DNA of 64,000 nt from Bacillota bacterium (lineage in GTDB: Bacteria; Bacillota; Clostridia; Acetivibrionales; DSM-1351): NCBI GenBank assembly GCA_023415305.1, contig JAEZKZ010000117.1:186001-250000 (forward strand), given 5' to 3'. Position numbers and translations under genes: made by a program. Positions 55,333 to 62,575 of the stretch are shown piece after piece. Position 1 is the stretch's first letter. Every line of letters begins with the position of its first letter. A model generated the notes under the pieces. That model saw only the letters and a program-made list of their open reading frames with translations, searched no databases and had not been told where the DNA came from.

Positions 55333-56448
55333 TTACCAGGATTTAACGCATTGGAGCAGCTTTTCAGTTGCCAGACCTTCACTATTCCTAATTTCCTCCA
55401 ATTGATTACAAACATTATCAATAGAACTATAATTCTTAGTTATCGCCAATCTCAAGGACATGTTAGATATGATTTCCCATCTCCTTGCTGAGTCCTCAAG
55501 GTAGGATACAGCTTCCTCCCCTATACCCGACGGTAGTCTTGAATCAAGCCGTCTCAGGAAAACTCCAAATCTTTGTCTGCTCCTCGAGAGTATTTTAAAA
55601 GCAGAATTGTAATAATACCTGTAAACAGAGAAAAGCTCGTCAGCAGAGGATTCCTGCTTTTTATTCAGAAGCGCTTCTCTGAAGCTGTCAATGACAGAAA
55701 GTCCACACTTGGTACCCAGAACACTTTTTTTTCCAAGCATCCTTTTACAGCTTTCTTCAATTATATTTTTCCACCTGAGCTCATTGTAATAAAATGAAGG
55801 GCTGATGCTTATTTCCATCCACAAGTGTCTAATGGGCTTAAAAAATGAGCCTAAAAAATTTTCAGAACTTCTGGCAAGCAGGAATTCATTTATCGGTATT
55901 TTGCCATCAAAATCACTATTTGACAGACTGTACTTGTCAAACAGTTCAACAAAGCCCTCTTCTTCGTTATAGCCTGTTACTATAACTGCATGAGCTCCGT
56001 GCTCCCGTTGATAGGCTCTGTGATATTTCATATAATACAGGTCAACGACAACCACCACCGGCATATCATTATTGATTAATTCTTTTAGCCTCTCATGGGC
56101 AATTTGCGGATTATCCTCAAGGTACATACAAATCTTTATTTTGTCGGAGAGTACTTCAGCAGAAGCTTCCTCGGGGCCGGTGTAACAGCTTATTGCCGGA
56201 AAATATGCATATTCAAGGGAAGTATTCAACTCTTCTTCTGTAAAATTAAAGGCTTCTGATGATTTATGCAGGAAGTTAATGCCTATATATCCCGTATCAG
56301 CTTCAAACATGAACGAAAGGTAATCTGCGAGTATTAAATCAGGGTTTAAATTCATATAGGAAATTACTGCTCCATATGCATTTTGAAAACAGTCGGAGGT
56401 ATATGGTACAAAATACCTGGGTACATTTTCAATTAAGTGACTTGACAT
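55333..56448 (-). CDS. BtrH-type acyltransferase-like protein, copy 2
   Basis: 371 residues. BtrH N-terminal-like domain: C20 (YTSDCFQNAYGAVISYMNL), the VVVVDLYYMKYHRAYQREHGAH region with H153, and D171 (VELFDKYSL) form a papain-type triad. The C-terminal third (about 210-371) is helical and shared with copy 3 (RS...RQRFGVFLRRLDS). It is a clear paralogue of the gene at 61089. It overlaps the kinase gene by 20 bp and has its own GGAGG RBS inside it. Predicted to transfer an ACP-bound acyl chain to an acceptor amine or hydroxyl. Confidence 0.8.
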   Translation of the reverse strand: MSSHLIENVPRYFVPYTSDCFQNAYGAVISYMNLNPDLILADYLSFMFEADTGYIGINFLHKSSEAFNFTEEELNTSLEYAYFPAISCYTGPEEASAEVLSDKIKICMYLEDNPQIAHERLKELINNDMPVVVVVDLYYMKYHRAYQREHGAHAVIVTGYNEEEGFVELFDKYSLSNSDFDGKIPINEFLLARSSENFLGSFFKPIRHLWMEISISPSFYYNELRWKNIIEESCKRMLGKKSVLGTKCGLSVIDSFREALLNKKQESSADELFSVYRYYYNSAFKILSRSRQRFGVFLRRLDSRLPSGIGEEAVSYLEDSARRWEIISNMSLRLAITKNYSSIDNVCNQLEEIRNSEGLATEKLLQCVKSW

Positions 56449-57121
56449 ATTCCGAAACCTCCATTTTTCCAGCTAAGTAATTGCCTATACAACGCTTAAC
56501 TATATCCTTATTATTGCTGACCCAAATTATTTGTGTATTGTTTTGAACATTATGGTCAGTAAATAAATGCAGATATTCCTTTCGAAGTTTCATCAGATAA
56601 AACAAATCCTTGTTCTTAATAATTGTGCTTTCTCTAATCATCTTGTTTGTATAAAATAAGGTCTTTCCACGTTTTTGGATACGTTTATAGCACTCTTTCG
56701 GGCTTACATCCAGAAAAAAAGTCAGATCAGGTTTGATTATTTTCTTATAAAGGATTTTTCCAAGCCGTCCGGAGGCACCGTTTGCAGAATCACGGGTCAA
56801 GCCTGTATATATATACCTGTCAGCTATCAAAATATAATTCTTTTTCAGTTGGGGAAGTATGATAAAAAAGTAATCAAGTATAAAGCTGAGCCATTGGAAA
56901 AAGCTATATACTTCTGGTGTCAGAAGCCGGAAATCACTTATTTTGTCTACAATACTGCGAATGAGCCTATTTGAATTCCATTCCAATACTCCCACTTTAT
57001 ATCCCTTATGGGCGAGCCAGTTCCGGATATGTTCGACATTCTCACTTTTTCCGCAGCCGCTGATACCCTCAAACACTATTAAAATGCCTTTGCTTCCAGT
57101 GGTTTTCATGTTTTCTTCCAT
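56429..57121 (-). CDS. Thymidylate-kinase-like nucleoside phosphate kinase
   Basis: 230 residues. P-loop FEGISGCGKSENVEHIRNWL, the DR-Y signature IADRYIYTGLTRDSANG and a late LFYLMKLRKEYLHLF segment match the dTMP kinase/deoxynucleoside kinase superfamily. A housekeeping Tmk would not be expected within this operon; the partner is more likely a modified nucleotide, a sugar-1-phosphate or a tailoring step. GAGG precedes the ATG at 57121. Role is inference. Confidence 0.75.
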   Translation of the reverse strand: MEENMKTTGSKGILIVFEGISGCGKSENVEHIRNWLAHKGYKVGVLEWNSNRLIRSIVDKISDFRLLTPEVYSFFQWLSFILDYFFIILPQLKKNYILIADRYIYTGLTRDSANGASGRLGKILYKKIIKPDLTFFLDVSPKECYKRIQKRGKTLFYTNKMIRESTIIKNKDLFYLMKLRKEYLHLFTDHNVQNNTQIIWVSNNKDIVKRCIGNYLAGKMEVSEYVKSLN

Positions 57122-57182
57122 CGTAGCCTCACATGCATAAAATTAATGTCTTTTTACTGAATTCACCTTATAGGTTCTATAT

Positions 57183-58295
57183 TTAGAGATCATTGCTGCG
57201 TTTATAGTGCTCAGTATAATCAGGTACAGAAAATGTATGTTCCACGAGGTTATGGTGTAGTTCTTTAAGCATCCCTGTGGGGAAGCCTGATTGAGCCCAT
57301 TTATCGTATGGTATTCCAAATCCCATCTGCTCCCAGAACTCCGAGTTCTTTTGTTCGTGAACTCCAACAGGCTCCAGCATAATAAGGGGGGTTGCGGACG
57401 CCAGGGAATCAATCAGAGTGCCCGCGCCGGGTTTTCCTATAATTGCCCTGGCCGTCCGTGTAATACCAAAGAGGTTATGGTATTTTGCGTTATTTGAAAA
57501 AACAGGGTACTCATGAGGCACCACCTCACTGAAAGGGGGGAATTCAAAGGAACCCTCTATACTTTTGTTCCATGCACACCATGCAGGATCAACCATATAG
57601 TATCGGTCGCCTTCAGTTCTATTGGAGGCCTCCTCCATATCATATACAACAATATCCAGAGCCAGACCTCTCCTATGTAACTCCGGGATTCTGTCCAAAT
57701 ATGTTCCTATGCCCCAGCCACCTCCATGCAGCAGAAACCTTTCGGGTCTTTCATCATACGGTACAGGAGGCGTATCACAGACCGGCAGTTGAAAATCTAT
57801 CTTCCGGTTTTCATAATCAAATAGCCAAACTTCCTTGAGATTTTTATGATATTCAGGCAGATGCTGTTTTAAATTTCTCCAGGAGGGAGGCAGATCGCAA
57901 TCTATATATAGAATTTCAGCATTCAGAGTATTTGGAGCTATTCTGGCTCTGTACTGATCCATTATGTATACCCAGTGTCCAGAGAGTATGATAAAGTCTC
58001 TTATTCCAGCCTCTTCCCAGCTGGTAAGGAGCTTTTCAACCAGAACAGGCTCAAGGCTCTTTCTCATATCAACCGCCATCTTTCCTGACATACGCGCATA
58101 AGAAAAACTTTTGTGAGAGGCCAGTTTGCTTTTTGCTATACTTTGCCTTTTCTCTTCAGAAATAAGGTTTTCAAAAACAAGCACCCGGGAAGAAACTCCT
58201 TTTTCACGTAAGCGCTGTGCTGCCAGGAGCCCTGGGATATACAGTCCGAGGCCAAAACCTGACGCTAGTATTGTTACTATCTTTGTTCCCATCAT
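57183..58295 (-). CDS. GT-B glycosyltransferase-like protein (UGT type)
   Basis: About 370 residues with a GT-B layout. The N-terminal domain opens with KIVTILASGFGLGLYIPGLLAAQRL (glycine-rich, like MurG/UGT). The C-terminal donor-binding segment is ARAIIGKPGAGTLIDSLASATPLIMLEP followed by HEQKNSEFWEQMGFG, the GG/H-E-Q motif of UGT-like sugar transferases. Start chosen near 58295 (AGGAG then two adjacent ATGs at 58295 and 58292). Probably transfers a nucleotide-activated sugar to the product. Confidence 0.72.
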   Translation of the reverse strand: MMGTKIVTILASGFGLGLYIPGLLAAQRLREKGVSSRVLVFENLISEEKRQSIAKSKLASHKSFSYARMSGKMAVDMRKSLEPVLVEKLLTSWEEAGIRDFIILSGHWVYIMDQYRARIAPNTLNAEILYIDCDLPPSWRNLKQHLPEYHKNLKEVWLFDYENRKIDFQLPVCDTPPVPYDERPERFLLHGGGWGIGTYLDRIPELHRRGLALDIVVYDMEEASNRTEGDRYYMVDPAWCAWNKSIEGSFEFPPFSEVVPHEYPVFSNNAKYHNLFGITRTARAIIGKPGAGTLIDSLASATPLIMLEPVGVHEQKNSEFWEQMGFGIPYDKWAQSGFPTGMLKELHHNLVEHTFSVPDYTEHYKRSNDL

Positions 58296-58347
58296 TAAGC
58301 TCCTTGTCATAGTGGCATTTCATCTATATATAAAAATTTATCTGCCA

Positions 58348-59496
58348 TTAACCGAATTTGGCATCCAGAAATCTGTTCATACCTTTTGCCTTGCTCTTAT
58401 CTATGCTCAAAAGTCTGCTGGTGTCAAATAAGCGGGTGAAGAAATCAAACTCCCACGTACAAGGTTCTTCATTTTCTATGGCATATTGGTTCAAATAGTC
58501 CAAATTGCTCGGCTTAAAGCTTTCCTTAACAAAGTCAGGTACAATTTCTCCAAACATGAGTTCAATGTAGTAGAAGTTGTAATAAAGAACTTTTTCAAGT
58601 TTATATTCCTTAACTCTGCTCACAAGCAAGTTCCAGTCTATCTTTTCTGAAAATTTCTTAATGTACATATAGAGGTCCACAAACTTATACATTTTCATAT
58701 CCTGAAGGCTGTGAATCCAAATCATCAGACAGGCTTCCTTAAAGAGATGACAGCTTAACTGTATTATATTGTCGATATAATCCAGCATATACCCCTTTGT
58801 ATTGTTTATTTCAACAGGTATTGCGCGCTTTATCAGCTCTTGTGTCGGAACCTTGTACGGACAGTTTCCTTTCCAGAGTATGTCATGGTTGACATCCACC
58901 TCTATCAGTTTTGCAAATTTATTATCGGAAAGTTTCAAGAACTGGTGAATTTCATGGGTTGCCATCTGATGAAGAACCTTCTGTTTTCTTGATACTTCCA
59001 CAATTACGTCATTTTCTTCATCATAGTTACCCTGTATGTATCCCAGGCTCTCCAGGACTTTTACAACCCGGGCTACATCATCAAGCTGCATCAGCATATC
59101 CAGGTCGTTGAATACCCTTGACTCAATAGTCGGATAAACCAAACTTGCTAACAAATTTCCCTTTAGAACCGGTACGACTAGGTTATCAGCTTCAAAGCCT
59201 TTTAAAATCTCTCCCAGCCTTTCCAGATAGCAGTGGTTTCTCTCACCCATAACTGCCCATTGAATGTCCATGAGCCTTCTCAGCTCTTTTTCAAGGGGCT
59301 CAAAAAGATCAAATTTTTTCAAATTATACCTGAACATATTAATTGTTCTATGAGTTATCATCTGGTATATGACTTCAGACCATTCAATATTACTATCAAG
59401 TATTTTTTTCAGCTCATTTCCCTGGCATTCGTCCATATCAATAGCTGTCATAAGTACTAGCTGACGTTCCAAAGATATCTCGTTTCTGTTCATCAT
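58348..59496 (-). CDS. Nucleotidyltransferase-family protein (PF14907-like)
   Basis: 382 residues. VPVLKGNLLASLVYPTIESRVFNDLDMLMQLDD contains the LKG..LY....R..-D-D-L signature (metal-binding Asp pair) of the PF14907 nucleotidyltransferases found in natural-product clusters. Most of the rest is helical. The start ATG pair (59496, 59493) follows GGAGG and overlaps the AMP-dependent ligase gene by 4 bp. It may nucleotidylate a substrate for the later steps or act on the product; unknown. Confidence 0.75.
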   Translation of the reverse strand: MMNRNEISLERQLVLMTAIDMDECQGNELKKILDSNIEWSEVIYQMITHRTINMFRYNLKKFDLFEPLEKELRRLMDIQWAVMGERNHCYLERLGEILKGFEADNLVVPVLKGNLLASLVYPTIESRVFNDLDMLMQLDDVARVVKVLESLGYIQGNYDEENDVIVEVSRKQKVLHQMATHEIHQFLKLSDNKFAKLIEVDVNHDILWKGNCPYKVPTQELIKRAIPVEINNTKGYMLDYIDNIIQLSCHLFKEACLMIWIHSLQDMKMYKFVDLYMYIKKFSEKIDWNLLVSRVKEYKLEKVLYYNFYYIELMFGEIVPDFVKESFKPSNLDYLNQYAIENEEPCTWEFDFFTRLFDTSRLLSIDKSKAKGMNRFLDAKFG

Positions 59497-61025
59497 ACAG
59501 CCTCCTGTTTTGTTGTTAATTTTTTATATAACTCTTTTATATCGCTTTTACTGATTTTCCCTATTACATTTCGCGGTATTTCGGTGATTATGTAAATTTC
59601 TTTCGGTACTTTTTTATCTTCGAGCTCATTTACACACCACTTGTAAATATCTTTAATCTCTGCAGTACAGTTTTCTTTTAAAACTACCATTGCAACAATT
59701 TTCTGACCCAGCCTCTCATCATCTACTCCAATTACGGCAGCTTCCTTTACTGCCGGATTTTTAAGCAATACCTCCTCAATATCAATAGGATAAGCTCTGC
59801 TGCCTCCCTGCATTATCATGTCATCATTTCTGCTGAGTACAAAAAATCGGCCTTCCCCGTCCCTATATCCTATATCTCTGACTCTTAAGCCTTTATCACT
59901 CAGAGCTTCATCTGTTAATGCAGCCGACTTATAGTAGCCATCCATCATGTAATCACTCTTTATGTATACCTCACCGGTTTCACCTGCTTTGGCTTCACTT
60001 CCGTCCTCTTTATAAATTTTGATTTGACAGCCTCTCATAGGTTTGCCTATGACACAGGGAAGAGTTATTACATCATCATGTTCACCAAAGGTTACTCTGG
60101 CAGAAGCTTCTGAAGTGCCATAGGCATTATACAGCCTTGCCTTTGGAAAAGCTTCTGCAGCGCGCTGATATATTGTAAGCGGATTTACCATGCCTCCGAT
60201 GAGTACTCGTTTAATTGAACTCAGATCATATTTGCCAAACTGGGAATACTCAAGAGTTTGCAATAACATTGTCCTTACAATATAGAAGTTTGTTGCCCTG
60301 TGCTCTTGAATTGCCTTTAAGAATATTGCAGGGTGAAATACGTTGTTCAGCAGTATTATTCCGCCACCTCTGCTAATTGCCATTAGAACGTCTCCCGAAA
60401 TCGGACTTGCCTGAGCAAGAGATCTGGGAATTATTGTTCTCTCCTTGCTGTCAAAACCCAGATGTTCAGCAACAGCCAAAGCATTTCCGGTAATAGCGTA
60501 GTTTGATAGCACAATACCTTTTGGTCTTGATGTAGAACCGGATGTAAAGCATATACCAAAGGTATCTTCTGAAATTCCCGACAGTTCTCTTTTCTGAGCT
60601 TTAGGGAATTCATGAACTGTAAAACTGCCATTTTCCTGCAAAACAAGTACCACCCTGATATTTAAACTTTCAATATTTTCTACTATTGCTCCAAACCCTT
60701 TTTCATCTGTAATAAGCAACTCGACATCAGTATAGTTTATCAATTCGGCAAGAGCATTTCCCCTGAACTGGTATGATAGTGAAACAAAGACTTTTTTCAT
60801 ACGGTTCAAGCCTAACATGCTTGTTATAAATTCAGTACAGTTCGGAAGATAAACCCCTCCTATTGTAAAATCCCACTTTTCAAGAATATTACTGAATTCC
60901 AATACTTTTTGGTATATATCACCGTAGGTAAATCTGCTGTCATTGTAGATGAGCAGTATGTTATCCCTGTAATTTTCACAGCTTTCACAAAACAGCTTCC
61001 ATGGCGAGTATTCACTTTTATTCAC
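59493..61025 (-). CDS. AMP-dependent acyl ligase (stand-alone adenylation enzyme)
   Basis: 510 residues of the ANL superfamily. P-loop ICFTSGSTSRPKGIVLS, the adenine loop LYNAYGTSEASARV, the hinge RDIGYRDGEGRFFVLSRNDDMIMQGG and the C-terminal Lys PRNVIGKISKSDI are present. It lacks a carrier domain, so it probably loads an acid on ACP 2 (62246) or makes an acyl-AMP for BtrH-type transfer. GTG start. ATP-dependent acid activation here is separate from the ATP-grasp loading system for ACP 1. Confidence 0.88.
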   Translation of the reverse strand: MNKSEYSPWKLFCESCENYRDNILLIYNDSRFTYGDIYQKVLEFSNILEKWDFTIGGVYLPNCTEFITSMLGLNRMKKVFVSLSYQFRGNALAELINYTDVELLITDEKGFGAIVENIESLNIRVVLVLQENGSFTVHEFPKAQKRELSGISEDTFGICFTSGSTSRPKGIVLSNYAITGNALAVAEHLGFDSKERTIIPRSLAQASPISGDVLMAISRGGGIILLNNVFHPAIFLKAIQEHRATNFYIVRTMLLQTLEYSQFGKYDLSSIKRVLIGGMVNPLTIYQRAAEAFPKARLYNAYGTSEASARVTFGEHDDVITLPCVIGKPMRGCQIKIYKEDGSEAKAGETGEVYIKSDYMMDGYYKSAALTDEALSDKGLRVRDIGYRDGEGRFFVLSRNDDMIMQGGSRAYPIDIEEVLLKNPAVKEAAVIGVDDERLGQKIVAMVVLKENCTAEIKDIYKWCVNELEDKKVPKEIYIITEIPRNVIGKISKSDIKELYKKLTTKQEAV

Positions 61026-61088
61026 CTATATCACTTCCTTATCAGATTTAATTGTATTGTCTTATATTTTAAGAAAATTTAATGATTA

Positions 61089-62219
61089 TCAAACCCTACA
61101 TGCAAACAGGTCCCCAAGCCTTTCCAGTACACGGTTTTCCAAATCTCGAACCATTCCAAGATGTTCAACAAGATCATCTGTCAGTTCCATAGATTTTCTT
61201 ATACCAAGTTTCAGAGCTATATTTGCACAAATATCCCAATGCTTTGCAGACTCCTCCAGGTAACCCGACACTTCGTTGACCAAATGTTCCGGAAGCATAT
61301 CAAGTATTTCTTCAAGAAATACTACAAATCGCTTTCTGCTTCTGGAAATGTTCTTAAAGCTGCTGTTCAGATATGACTTGAACCAGTTTATAGTTGCGGT
61401 ATCAGGGGCTTTGGCCTTTTTCAGCAGCAGATCCTCTATAAATAAATCCAGCATTTCCAAACCACATTTGTGACCTAACACTTCATTCTGACCCGACATT
61501 CTTTTAAAGCTTTCTTCAAGAATATTAATTAATTTATAAGCCTTAATACTAAAGGTGTTATCAACATTTATCTCCATCCATAGGTTTCTTACAGGTCTGT
61601 TGGTTCTATCCCCCCACGGCAGTGGATTATCAGATTTTCTTCCCATGATGACTTCATCAATTGGGAGCTTTCCGTCAAAATCACTGCTGGAAAGTGCAAA
61701 TTTATCAAAAAGTTCAAAATAGCCCTCTTTCTCGTTGTATCCGGTTATTACAACACAGTGTAATCCATGCTCCTTGCCAAAGGCTCTGTGGTAACTCATA
61801 TAATACAGGTCAACAGCTGCAATAACAGGTTTTCCACTATCAAGCAATTCTTTCAATCGTGAATATGCAACAGAGGAATCATCTGATATATACATGTTGA
61901 TATTAAACCTGTCCTCGTACCTGACCTTCACAACATTTCCGGACTCCGGGTTGAAGTTTGAGGTTGCCGGAAAGTACACAAATTCAAGAGATGTATTAAG
62001 TTCTTCCTCTGAAAACTCAACAGTATTATTGTACCTATAGAAATAGTTGACTCCGATGTATTCATTTTTTTGGTCATACATGAAGGAGAGGTAATCAGCC
62101 AGTATAATTTCAGGCTTAAAACCCATATATTGAAGAACTGCTGAGTATGTATTATGGAAACAATCATTTACATATGGCTTAAAGTACCTTGGAACCTTAG
62201 AGTTTAAATTATTTATCAT
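61089..62219 (-). CDS. BtrH-type acyltransferase-like protein, copy 3
   Basis: 376 residues from ATG 62219 (GAGGTG upstream; the longer frame to 62231 is less likely). It parallels copy 2: C20 (YVNDCFHNTYSAVLQYM), H154 (KEHGLHCVVITGYNEKEGYFELFDKF) and D172, plus shared blocks DYLSFM, EEELNTSLE and SSDFDGKLPI. The C-terminal helical part is also shared (SRKRFVVFLEEILDMLP). It starts 27 bp after ACP 2, so it likely accepts the acyl group from that carrier. Confidence 0.8.
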   Translation of the reverse strand: MINNLNSKVPRYFKPYVNDCFHNTYSAVLQYMGFKPEIILADYLSFMYDQKNEYIGVNYFYRYNNTVEFSEEELNTSLEFVYFPATSNFNPESGNVVKVRYEDRFNINMYISDDSSVAYSRLKELLDSGKPVIAAVDLYYMSYHRAFGKEHGLHCVVITGYNEKEGYFELFDKFALSSSDFDGKLPIDEVIMGRKSDNPLPWGDRTNRPVRNLWMEINVDNTFSIKAYKLINILEESFKRMSGQNEVLGHKCGLEMLDLFIEDLLLKKAKAPDTATINWFKSYLNSSFKNISRSRKRFVVFLEEILDMLPEHLVNEVSGYLEESAKHWDICANIALKLGIRKSMELTDDLVEHLGMVRDLENRVLERLGDLFACRV

Positions 62220-62245
62220 ATGCCACCTCATGTTTTAATAAGAGA

Positions 62246-62497
62246 TTACTCAGCGATCTTTTCAAGCACATAATCAGTTATAGAGTTTACTGTCGAAAAA
62301 GTATCATAGCTTAAAGAACTGCTGTCAAAAGTTATTCCCATAGCATCTTCAATCTCAACAAGCAACTCAACCAATACGATTGAATCTATACCGTAATTGT
62401 CTCTAAGGTCACTATCCACCTCAATATTGTCATTGTTGAACTGTCCAAGTCTGCTTACAAGCTCACAAACCTTGCTTTGAATATCATTCTTTTGCAT
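62246..62497 (-). CDS. Acyl carrier protein 2
   Basis: 83-residue carrier protein with the phosphopantetheine site DNYGIDSIVLVELLVEIED (S39). RBS AAAGGAGTG is rather far (about 12 bp) from the ATG. First gene of the cluster in transcription order, followed by BtrH-type copy 3 and the AMP-dependent ligase; those are its likely partners. Confidence 0.9.
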   Translation of the reverse strand: MQKNDIQSKVCELVSRLGQFNNDNIEVDSDLRDNYGIDSIVLVELLVEIEDAMGITFDSSSLSYDTFSTVNSITDYVLEKIAE

Positions 62498-62575
62498 GAA
62501 TAATTACACTCCTTTTTGATTTAGTTATTATTAATGTAAAAAATATCTGGTACCATATTTATTTTCTTAGAAATC

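Noticed and set aside
48324..62497. The cluster as the closthioamide locus
   Set aside because: The presence of BtrH-type acyltransferases, a PLP decarboxylase and several glycosyltransferases fits a butirosin-like acyl pathway. I see no thioamide-forming (adenosine-nucleotide-hydrolase-like sulfur insertion) gene here.
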